Shown here piece after piece: positions 1 to 6,696 of a stretch of DNA of 17,849 bases. Under the pieces are notes generated by a model that was not told the DNA's origin, searched no databases, and was given only the letters and a program-made list of their open reading frames with translations. The translations under genes and the position numbers were made by a program. This DNA is from Lachnospiraceae bacterium (GTDB lineage: Bacteria > Bacillota > Clostridia > Lachnospirales > Lachnospiraceae). The stretch covers positions 1 to 17,849 of the forward strand of contig CAAGKF010000143.1 in NCBI GenBank assembly GCA_900770345.1. Direction: 5' to 3'. Positions within the stretch are counted from its first letter, which is position 1. The number at the start of each line of letters is the position of its first letter.

Positions 1-3
1 CAG

Positions 4-87
4 TGCGGGAGATGGGACTTGAACCCACACGAGCATACACCCACAAGATCCTTAGTCTTGCCTGTCTGCCAATTCCAGCACTCCCGC
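4..87 (-). tRNA. tRNA-Leu, anticodon AAG
   Basis: Read on the minus strand this is an 84-nt class II tRNA. The acceptor stem pairs GCGGGAG with CTCCCGC. The anticodon stem CAAGA/TCTTG encloses the loop CTAAGGA, in which U33 is followed by AAG. A long variable arm precedes the T loop TTCAAGT. The discriminator base is A and no CCA is encoded. The long variable arm, A discriminator and AAG anticodon identify leucine (CUU family). A34 would need deamination to inosine for wide decoding; this is known chemistry, not visible here. Confidence 0.95.
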
Positions 88-99
88 AGCACAAAAAGC

Positions 100-128
100 A
101 GTATAGCACGGAAAATGAAAATTGGCAA
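100..128 (-). promoter_or_regulatory. Sigma-A promoter of tRNA-Leu(AAG)
   Basis: On the minus strand TTGCCA (128-123) and TATACT (105-100) are separated by 17 nt. The -10 box lies 12 nt before the mature tRNA 5' end at 87. Near-consensus boxes and ideal spacing make this a strong promoter call. Confidence 0.85.
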
Positions 129-216
129 GAGTTTTTTTGAAAAAAATCATTTTTTTTCTAATGAATCGAACTGTAACAATTATTTGTTTTTTTTGAAAAA
201 TTTATACAAAAAAGGG

Positions 217-245
217 TTGACTTTTTTCTGTAGCTCGTTTATAAT
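217..245 (+). promoter_or_regulatory. Sigma-A promoter of tRNA-Leu(CAG)
   Basis: TTGACT (217-222) and a perfect TATAAT (240-245) are separated by 17 nt. They lie about 37 nt before the mature 5' end of the plus-strand tRNA. The stretch between the two tRNA genes is A/T-rich and holds only these two outward-facing promoters. Confidence 0.88.
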
Positions 246-282
246 AGGCTTCGTTGGTTGAGAGAACAGCAAACAACGAAAT

Positions 283-366
283 GCAGAAGTGGCGGAATTG
301 GCAGACGCGCACGGTTCAGGTCCGTGTGGTAGTAATACCTTGAGGGTTCGACTCCCTTCTTCTGCA
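283..366 (+). tRNA. tRNA-Leu, anticodon CAG
   Basis: An 84-nt class II tRNA. The acceptor stem pairs GCAGAAG with CTTCTGC, and the anticodon stem CACGG/CCGTG encloses the loop TTCAGGT with anticodon CAG (codon CUG). A long variable arm precedes the T loop TTCGACT. The discriminator is A and no CCA is encoded. It is divergent from tRNA-Leu(AAG), with its own promoter and terminator, so it is probably a single-gene transcription unit. Confidence 0.96.
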
Positions 367-372
367 GTGCAG

Positions 373-409
373 AAGCCCAGATCTTTGAAAAAAGATTTGG
401 GCTTTTTTT
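373..409 (+). terminator. Intrinsic terminator of tRNA-Leu(CAG)
   Basis: A 14-bp stem with one G-U pair (373-386 with 391-404) closes a 4-nt loop and runs into a T tract (403-409). It lies 6 nt after the tRNA. The minus strand has no T tract after this stem, so it should not stop transcription arriving from the kinase gene on the other side. Confidence 0.92.
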
Positions 410-434
410 GACTGCTGGCGCAGGGGCCGGGCGC

Positions 435-1550
435 CTACTGCGGACAGTGAGGAAGAGAAGAGGGCAGGTTTACCAGAAAGGTGGAGCCGATGCCCTCTTC
501 GCTGTATACATCCATGGCGCCCTTGTGAAGCTCAACGATTTTTCTGGCAATGGTCAGGCCGATTCCGTTGCCCTCGGTGGTGCGGGAAGCATCACCCTGG
601 TAAAAGCGGTCGAAAATATGTGCCTGAACCTCCTTGCTCATGCCGCAGCCGTTGTCCAGTACCTGGAACTGCAGCATTTCTCCCTGCTGATGAAGCTTGA
701 TCTTCAGCTTTCCCTTCTGGGGGGAGAATTTAATGGCATTGTCGATGAGATTGATCCATACCTGATTCAGAAGGTCGCGTTTCCCCTGACAGTTCAGTTC
801 ATCCATATCGATAATAAGCTCCAGCTCTTTTTTCTGCCATTTGGATTCCAGAAGAAGGATACACTGGCGTATTTCTTCCGACACATCAAATATCTCCTGA
901 TCAGACAGAATATTCAGCTTTTCAACCTTTGACAGATTCAGTACGTTGGTTGCCAGCTGGGAAAGGCGGTCCGATTCACTGATAATGATATCCAGATACT
1001 CATTCCGTTCTTCCGGAGTCAGCCGGTCATTTTTTAATAACCGCGCAAACCCCCGCAGCGATACGATGGGGGTTTTGAATTCGTGGGAAAAGTTGTTGAT
1101 AAAATCAGAGCGCAGCAGCTCCGTATTTTCCAGCTCCTGGGCCATACTGTTGAAGCTGTCGGACAGCCGCACAAATTCATGGGTCAGATCCAGATGGATC
1201 CGCACGTGGAAATTGCCGTCGGCCAGCTGATTGATGGCATCGATCAGGATACGGATGGGTTTCAGGGGAATTCTGCTTACCAGCAGGGTAAGACCGGAGC
1301 CCACAATGGCGCTTATAAACATCAGCAGAGGGATCGGCCGCCAGAACCGGGGAAGAGGCATGATCTCATGGGTTTTAAAACGCAGGTAAAAATACATGAA
1401 CAGTCCCTGCAGAGTCATCACTGTCAGCATGATAATAAAAATGCTGCCGGTCAGTATAAAGACCAGAGTCCGCAGGGTTTTCTTTCCGTTGCTTTTCATG
1501 ATTTGCAGGAAGTCCTTTCTGCTCCGGGCAGAGCATGATCTGAAGAGCAT
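435..1550 (-). CDS. Membrane sensor histidine kinase, HAMP/HisKA/HATPase, short extracytoplasmic loop
   Basis: A 371-residue transmembrane histidine kinase. TM1 is about residues 29-57 and TM2 about 72-92, with only about 15 residues between them, so there is no room for a folded extracellular sensor domain. A HAMP-like segment follows (about 93-145). The H box has phosphoacceptor His156 in NFSHEFKTP. The N box NLIDNAIKFS is at 267-276, the G1 box DNGCGM at 299-304 and the G2 box GNGIGL at 328-333. The start at 1550 has AGGAGA just upstream and lies 6 nt after the regulator gene stop, so the two form one operon. Met18 is a possible later start with a poorer ribosome site. The gene is divergent from the RND efflux operon, which it probably helps control (inference). 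The signal is unknown; the short loop suggests sensing in the membrane or through a partner. Confidence 0.9.
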   Translation of the reverse strand: MLFRSCSARSRKDFLQIMKSNGKKTLRTLVFILTGSIFIIMLTVMTLQGLFMYFYLRFKTHEIMPLPRFWRPIPLLMFISAIVGSGLTLLVSRIPLKPIRILIDAINQLADGNFHVRIHLDLTHEFVRLSDSFNSMAQELENTELLRSDFINNFSHEFKTPIVSLRGFARLLKNDRLTPEERNEYLDIIISESDRLSQLATNVLNLSKVEKLNILSDQEIFDVSEEIRQCILLLESKWQKKELELIIDMDELNCQGKRDLLNQVWINLIDNAIKFSPQKGKLKIKLHQQGEMLQFQVLDNGCGMSKEVQAHIFDRFYQGDASRTTEGNGIGLTIARKIVELHKGAMDVYSEEGIGSTFLVNLPSSLPHCPQ

Positions 1551-1556
1551 TGTCTC

Positions 1557-2231
1557 CTATTGATGCTTCACGGCTTTGTAGCCCAGTCCACGGATAGTTT
1601 CGATGGAAAATTCCGGATAGTCTTCAAAGCGCTTCCGCAGCCGGTTGATATGTACATTGATGGTATTGTCGTCGGACCTGGATTCCATTCCCCAGATCTC
1701 ATCCATCAGCTGCATCCTGGTAAAGATCTTTCCGGGGTAGGAGAGCAGCTTGTAGAGAAGATAAAATTCCTTTCGCGGGAGAGTCTGCTGCGCATCTTTC
1801 CGCGACACGGTCAGGGAATCATAGTCCAGGGTCACGTCACCGATGGTGATCTTCCGGTCATCCGCGATCCGGGCGCGCCGGAGCAGGGCCTTGATCCGCA
1901 GGATCATCTCTTCCTCATCCACGGGCTTTGTCATATAGTCATCTGTGCCCACGATAAATCCTCGGCGCTTGTCCTCGGGAAGCTGCTTGGCAGTCACCAT
2001 CAGGATGGGCAGATTATAATTGGAGGCCCGCAGCTGACGGGTCAGCTCATATCCGTCCATATCCGGCATCATGATATCCAGGAGGATCAGATCGATATGG
2101 TTTCTGTCCAGACAGTCCAGGGCCTCCAGGCCGCTGCCGGCGGCTACGGATTGGAAGCCATGAGCCTTCAGCACTGCTTCCATCAGCTTTCTGGTATTTT
2201 TATCATCTTCTACCACCAATATCTGAAACAT
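1557..2231 (-). CDS. OmpR/PhoB-family response regulator
   Basis: A 224-residue two-domain regulator. The receiver domain spans about 1-118, with the acidic pair Glu8/Asp9-Asp10, phosphoacceptor Asp52 in LLDIMMPDMDG, Thr80 and Lys102 (MTKP). The C-terminal winged-helix DNA-binding domain spans about 127-224 and contains the family-typical DDNTINVHINRLRKRF segment. The ribosome site AAGGAG lies 9 nt before ATG 2231. It is the first gene of an operon with the kinase downstream, and His156 of that kinase is the presumed phosphodonor. The position divergent from the efflux operon suggests it controls that operon and itself from the shared 195-bp region. Family assignment is firm; the target is inferred. 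Confidence 0.93.
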   Translation of the reverse strand: MFQILVVEDDKNTRKLMEAVLKAHGFQSVAAGSGLEALDCLDRNHIDLILLDIMMPDMDGYELTRQLRASNYNLPILMVTAKQLPEDKRRGFIVGTDDYMTKPVDEEEMILRIKALLRRARIADDRKITIGDVTLDYDSLTVSRKDAQQTLPRKEFYLLYKLLSYPGKIFTRMQLMDEIWGMESRSDDNTINVHINRLRKRFEDYPEFSIETIRGLGYKAVKHQ

Positions 2232-2426
2232 TCAAATTTTCTCCTTCTATCACAGATTGAACACAGGTTTATTATATCATATAACATGATTTTATTAAGC
2301 CAACATAAATAAATCACAAAAACTTCACAATTACAGGACGGAAAAAACGGCTGTTGTTAATATTGGATTTATCTTTGCATTTTAAGATAAGGAATTAAAG
2401 AACACAAACATGAAGGAGAGCAGAAA
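2232..2426. promoter_or_regulatory. Divergent control region between the two-component operon and the RND efflux operon
   Basis: This 195-bp A/T-rich region must hold both outward promoters. For the minus strand a TATAAT is visible (2276-2271) with no good -35 box at normal spacing. For the plus strand no convincing -35/-10 pair is seen. Two exact TCACAA repeats (2314-2319 and 2325-2330) are spaced 11 bp start to start. A perfect 7-bp inverted repeat, TTATCTT (2369-2375) and AAGATAA (2384-2390) with an 8-nt spacer, lies near the plus-side promoter area. Poor core boxes plus 11-bp direct repeats fit activation by an OmpR-type regulator (inference). Confidence 0.5.
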
Positions 2427-3662
2427 ATGGAAATGAGCAGGAAAAGGAAGATAGGAATCGGCGCGGCGGTTGTTGTGGTTCTGGCTGCTGCAGCCTTCGT
2501 GCTGCTGGGAGGAAAGAAGGGCGGCGCGGGAGCAGGAGACCGGGGAGCAGGAGGCCCGGGAGGACAGACGGCCTCGGCTACTACAGTCCGGGCGGAAAAA
2601 CCATCGCGGGGAGATATCAGCCTGACAACAGGTCTTACGGGAACCGTGGAGCCTTCCGATGTGGTGTATGTCTATGCGAAGGCGGCGGGCGATGTGACAT
2701 CCGTGCTGGTGAAAGCTGGAGACATAGTTGAACAGGGACAGGTGCTCTGCGAGATCGATACCGATCAGGTGGAAGCGGCTCAGAATTCTCTGGATTCAGC
2801 GGCGGTTTCTCTCTCCGAGGCTCAGAGCGATTTAAACAGAATGCAGATCCTGTATGCCAGCGGTGACCTGTCTGATCAGGAATATGAGCAGTATACCAAT
2901 AAAGTAAAGTCAGCTCAGATCCAGTATAACAATGCAAAGCTGACTTATGAACGTCAGGTGGAGTACAGCACCATTACGGCGCCCATTTCCGGAAAGATTG
3001 AAAGCTGCGATATTGAAGTTTATGACCGGGTGAGCCAGAATGCCCAGCTGTGCGTGATTGCGGGAGAAGGAGAAAAGAGAGTATCCTTCTATGTAACAGA
3101 GCGGATGATGCAGAATATTGCGGTGGGCGATATTCTGGATATCCAGAAGGACGGAAGCATTTATAAAGCCTGCATCAGCGAGATCAGCTCCATGGTGGAT
3201 TCCGACACCGGATTATTTAAGGTGAAAGCAGAGCTGAGCCAGGCGGATCAGATTGCCACGGGAAGCACGGTGAAGCTGGATCTGGTGACCAGCCGCACGG
3301 AAAATGCCATGACTGTCCCGGTGGATGCCATTTACTACAGCGGCGGAGACGGCTATGTGTATACCATATCAGACGGAATTGCCCATATGACGCCGGTGGA
3401 GGTAGGACTTTACGATTCCGATATCGCCGAGATTCTGGAAGGTCTTTCACAGGAGGATATGGTCATCAGCACCTGGAGTTCCAATCTTTATGAGGGCGCG
3501 AGAGTGCAGATTCTGGGAGAGGAAGCAGAGGAAGCGTCCCGGGAAGGCGCAGGCGGCGGAGAGGACCAGCGGGACGGACAGAATCAGAGCGGCGGAGAGC
3601 AGCCGGGTAATGACGGCGAAGCTCAGCCGGATCAGGGAGCAGCCGGCAGGCGGGCACAGTAG
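2427..3662 (+). CDS. RND efflux periplasmic-adaptor-type subunit (HlyD/AcrA family MFP)
   Basis: A 411-residue membrane fusion protein. A single N-terminal TM (about 9-28) anchors it, followed by a Gly-rich linker (30-48). The first barrel/lipoyl half (about 60-112) contains AAGDVTSVLVKAGDIVEQGQ. A helical hairpin (about 112-178) follows, then the second lipoyl half (TITAPISGKIES, 182-193) and beta-barrel and membrane-proximal domains (about 215-362). The hairpin tip carries Arg138, Leu142 and Ser149, the R-x3-L-x6-S motif known in AcrA/MacA for contact with TolC. The C terminus (365-411) is a low-complexity Gly/Glu/Gln tail, probably disordered. The ribosome site AAGGAG lies 8 nt before ATG. 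It is the first gene of a four-gene operon and should link the RND permease to the TolC-like proteins encoded downstream. Confidence 0.93.
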   Translation: MEMSRKRKIGIGAAVVVVLAAAAFVLLGGKKGGAGAGDRGAGGPGGQTASATTVRAEKPSRGDISLTTGLTGTVEPSDVVYVYAKAAGDVTSVLVKAGDIVEQGQVLCEIDTDQVEAAQNSLDSAAVSLSEAQSDLNRMQILYASGDLSDQEYEQYTNKVKSAQIQYNNAKLTYERQVEYSTITAPISGKIESCDIEVYDRVSQNAQLCVIAGEGEKRVSFYVTERMMQNIAVGDILDIQKDGSIYKACISEISSMVDSDTGLFKVKAELSQADQIATGSTVKLDLVTSRTENAMTVPVDAIYYSGGDGYVYTISDGIAHMTPVEVGLYDSDIAEILEGLSQEDMVISTWSSNLYEGARVQILGEEAEEASREGAGGGEDQRDGQNQSGGEQPGNDGEAQPDQGAAGRRAQ

Positions 3663-3674
3663 GAGGGCATACAT

Positions 3675-6600
3675 ATGGGAATTACTAGATTTGTCTTAAA
3701 ACGGCCGGTTGCAACGATCATGACCTTGCTGTGTCTGCTGGTATTTGGTATTTCCTCCGTGTTTTCCGCAACTCTGGAGCAGATGCCGGAAACGGAAAAT
3801 CCCATGCTGATTATTACAGGCACCTATTCCGGCGCGGGGCCGGAGGATATCTGCGACCTGGTGACGGAACCTGTTGAGGATGAGGTCAGTACACTGGAGG
3901 GAGTCAAGAGTATGACATCCAATTCCAGTGACGGCAGAACCAGAGTTATGCTGGAATATGAGTACGGCACAGATATGGATGAGGCCTATGATGACCTGAA
4001 AAAGAAGCTGGACACTCTGGAACGCCGTCTTCCGGATGATGTAGAGCTTAATGTAATGGAAATGGGACAGAATACCAGCAGTACTATGATGCTGTCAGTG
4101 TCTCACAGGAAACAGGAGGACCTCTACGATTATGTGGATCAGAAGATCGTACCGGAATTTGAGAAAATCTCCTCCATTGCCGAAGTAGAGGCAATGGGCG
4201 GTTCATCTGAATATATCCGGGTAGAGCTGCAGTCTGAAAAAATGGCTCAGTATAACGTGACCATGAACCAGATAAAATCGGCAATGTCATCGGCAGAGCT
4301 TTCCTATCCTTCCGGCAGTGCCGTTGCGGGAAATCTGGAGCTGTCTGTTACCACCTCCATTGAGAGCGATACCCTGGATGATTTAAAAAGAATCCCCATT
4401 ACCACTTCCAGAGGAAAGCTGATCTATCTGGAGGATATCGCGCAGATCTATGAGGCGAAAGAGGAAAGAGGAGGTATTTCACGCTACAACGGCCAGGAGA
4501 CCATTTCTCTGTCCATTTCCAAGCAGCAGAGCAGCACTGCTATGGACGTGTCCAAGGCAGTTCAGAAGACCATAGCGGCTCTGGAAGCAGATGATGAGGA
4601 TCTGGAGATTACCATAGCCCGTGATACAGCAGACAGTATTTTAAGCTCTCTGAAGGATGTGGCGGAGACCATGGTGATTGCGGTCATCCTTTCCATGATC
4701 ATTATTTTCATCTTCTTCGGAGATTATAAGGCATCTCTGATCGTAGGAAGTTCCATCCCCACATCCATTTTGCTGTCGCTGATCCTGATGACGCAGGTGG
4801 GCTTTTCTCTGAATGTTATTACCATGAGCGCCCTGGTTCTGGGCGTCGGCATGATGGTGGATAACTCCATCGTAGTTCTGGAGAGCTGCTTCAGAGCCAC
4901 GGAAGCAGCCGAGGACAAGGGAATACTGGGCTATGCCAAATCTGCTCTTCAGGGTACAGGTATCGTTGTTCAGTCCATTATCGGTTCTACTGTCACCACC
5001 TGCGTTGTATTCCTGCCGCTGGCTTTTCTGCAGGGTATGACAGGACAGATGTTTAAGCCGCTGGGATATACGATCGTATTCTGTATGACGGCATCCCTGT
5101 TTTCCGCCATTACCGTGGTTCCTCTGTGCTATATGATGTATAAACCAAAGGAGGTCGCTCATGCGCCTATGTCCAGGCCCACGGCTCATCTGCAGGATGC
5201 CTACCGCAGGCTGATGCCTGTGCTTCTGGACCACAAGGCAGTGATCATGATCGTATCGGTACTGATTGTTGTGGGAACCTGGTTCCTGGCAAACGGCATG
5301 GAGACAGAGCTTATGACCTCTGATGATACAGGTACTGTAAGCGTATCCATTGAGACACGTCCCGGAATATTGACAGAACAGGTAAATGATATGCTTTCCA
5401 GGGCGGAGGCTGTCGTACAGGCGGATGAAAATGTGGAATCTTATATGCTGCGCTATAATAATGACAGCGGAACCATCACGGCTTATCTGAAGGATGACAG
5501 GACCATGGATACGGATGAGATCGCCGTACTTTGGGAAAAGCAGATGGAGAACATTGAAAACTGTACCATTACCGCGGAAGCCTCCACCTCCATGAGCTTT
5601 ATGGGAAGAGGAAGAGGCTATGAGGCGATTTTAAAGGGTACCCAGTACGATGAGCTGAAGGAAGTCAGCGACAGGATCGTAAAGGAAATGATAGAAAGAG
5701 ATGACGTTGCCAACGTCCATTCCAGCATAGAAAATACGGCGCCGATTGTTGCTATTAATGTAGATCCGGTTATGGCGGCTGCGGAGGGGCTGACTCCTGC
5801 GGAGATCGGCTCTATGGTAAGCCAGATGCTGGACGGCACCGAGATCGCTACCCTGGATATTGACGGACAGGAGATCAGCGTAACTGCGGAATATCCGGAG
5901 GAACAGTACCGGACAGTGCCTCAGGTAAAGAGCATTATTCTCAGCAAGCCTTCCGGAGGCTATGTGGCTCTGGAGGATGTGGCAGAAATCTATTTTAAGG
6001 ACAGTCCTGCCTCTATTTCCAAGAGCGATAAGGCTTATCAGATTACCATTACGGCTGACTATACCGGCGCAAATGTGAAGTCCGTGATCGACAGAGAGGT
6101 TATCAGCCCCAATCTTTCGGGAACCATTACCACAGGTGTCAACAGCCGTGACAGAATGATGGCAGAGGAGTTCTCCGCTCTGTACCGAGCAATCGCCATA
6201 GCGGTATTCATGGTATTTGTGGTTATGGCGGCTCAGTTTGAGTCCCCCAAGTTTTCCTTTATGGTTATGACCACGATCCCCTTCAGTCTGGTGGGTTCCT
6301 TCGGACTTCTGAAGCTGACCGGCGTGTCCATCAGTATGACCTCACTGCTGGGATTCCTGATCCTGGTAGGAACGGTTGTAAACAATGGTATCCTTTATGT
6401 GGATACGGTAAACCAGTACCGGATGACAATGGATCTGAAAACAGCGCTGATCGAGGCCGGAGCAACCCGTCTCCGCCCCATCTTCATGACCAGCCTTACG
6501 ACGATCCTGTCCATGCTGCCGATGGCCTTTGCCATGGGAAGCAGCGGTTCCACGACGCAGGGTCTTGCCATCGTTAATATCGGCGGTCTGGCTGTAGGCG

Positions 6601-6680
6601 TGCTGGTGGCCCTGTTTATCCTTCCGATCTATTATGCATTGATGAACGGCAGAAAGCAGAGAGTGGTCCTGGATATTTAA
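3675..6680 (+). CDS. RND-family efflux permease (AcrB/SwrC-like, HAE1 type)
   Basis: A 1001-residue proton-driven resistance-nodulation-division permease of full family length. It has TM1 near 12-33, a large extracytoplasmic porter loop, a TM2-TM6 cluster (about 330-490), TM7 (about 520-541), a second large loop and TM8-TM12 (about 835-990). In TM4 the motif GMMVDNSIVVLE keeps one aspartate (Asp396) and has Asn397 where AcrB has its second Asp. In TM10 the motif VVNNGILYVD has Asn903 where AcrB has Lys940. As I recall, this pattern is common in Gram-positive SwrC-like pumps. AGGAGG precedes ATG, and the gene begins 12 nt after the adaptor gene. Substrates cannot be read from sequence; drugs, bile salts, lipopeptides or lipids are all possible. 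Confidence 0.95.
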   Translation: MGITRFVLKRPVATIMTLLCLLVFGISSVFSATLEQMPETENPMLIITGTYSGAGPEDICDLVTEPVEDEVSTLEGVKSMTSNSSDGRTRVMLEYEYGTDMDEAYDDLKKKLDTLERRLPDDVELNVMEMGQNTSSTMMLSVSHRKQEDLYDYVDQKIVPEFEKISSIAEVEAMGGSSEYIRVELQSEKMAQYNVTMNQIKSAMSSAELSYPSGSAVAGNLELSVTTSIESDTLDDLKRIPITTSRGKLIYLEDIAQIYEAKEERGGISRYNGQETISLSISKQQSSTAMDVSKAVQKTIAALEADDEDLEITIARDTADSILSSLKDVAETMVIAVILSMIIIFIFFGDYKASLIVGSSIPTSILLSLILMTQVGFSLNVITMSALVLGVGMMVDNSIVVLESCFRATEAAEDKGILGYAKSALQGTGIVVQSIIGSTVTTCVVFLPLAFLQGMTGQMFKPLGYTIVFCMTASLFSAITVVPLCYMMYKPKEVAHAPMSRPTAHLQDAYRRLMPVLLDHKAVIMIVSVLIVVGTWFLANGMETELMTSDDTGTVSVSIETRPGILTEQVNDMLSRAEAVVQADENVESYMLRYNNDSGTITAYLKDDRTMDTDEIAVLWEKQMENIENCTITAEASTSMSFMGRGRGYEAILKGTQYDELKEVSDRIVKEMIERDDVANVHSSIENTAPIVAINVDPVMAAAEGLTPAEIGSMVSQMLDGTEIATLDIDGQEISVTAEYPEEQYRTVPQVKSIILSKPSGGYVALEDVAEIYFKDSPASISKSDKAYQITITADYTGANVKSVIDREVISPNLSGTITTGVNSRDRMMAEEFSALYRAIAIAVFMVFVVMAAQFESPKFSFMVMTTIPFSLVGSFGLLKLTGVSISMTSLLGFLILVGTVVNNGILYVDTVNQYRMTMDLKTALIEAGATRLRPIFMTSLTTILSMLPMAFAMGSSGSTTQGLAIVNIGGLAVGVLVALFILPIYYALMNGRKQRVVLDI

Positions 6681-6696
6681 GAGCAGAGGAATAAGA

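Noticed and set aside
411..434. GGCGC/GCGCC hairpin after the kinase stop codon
   Set aside because: No T tract on the minus strand after the stem, so it is not an intrinsic terminator.
408..932. Plus-strand open frame antisense to the kinase gene
   Set aside because: Lies opposite the conserved HATPase part of the kinase; the protein has no family features.
1560..2312. Long open frame antisense to the response regulator gene
   Set aside because: It mirrors the regulator in another frame, has no ribosome site and no recognisable domain.
4641..5234. 197-codon minus-strand frame inside the RND permease gene
   Set aside because: It is the antisense shadow of well-conserved TM4-TM6; composition (His/Gln-rich) is typical of such shadows.
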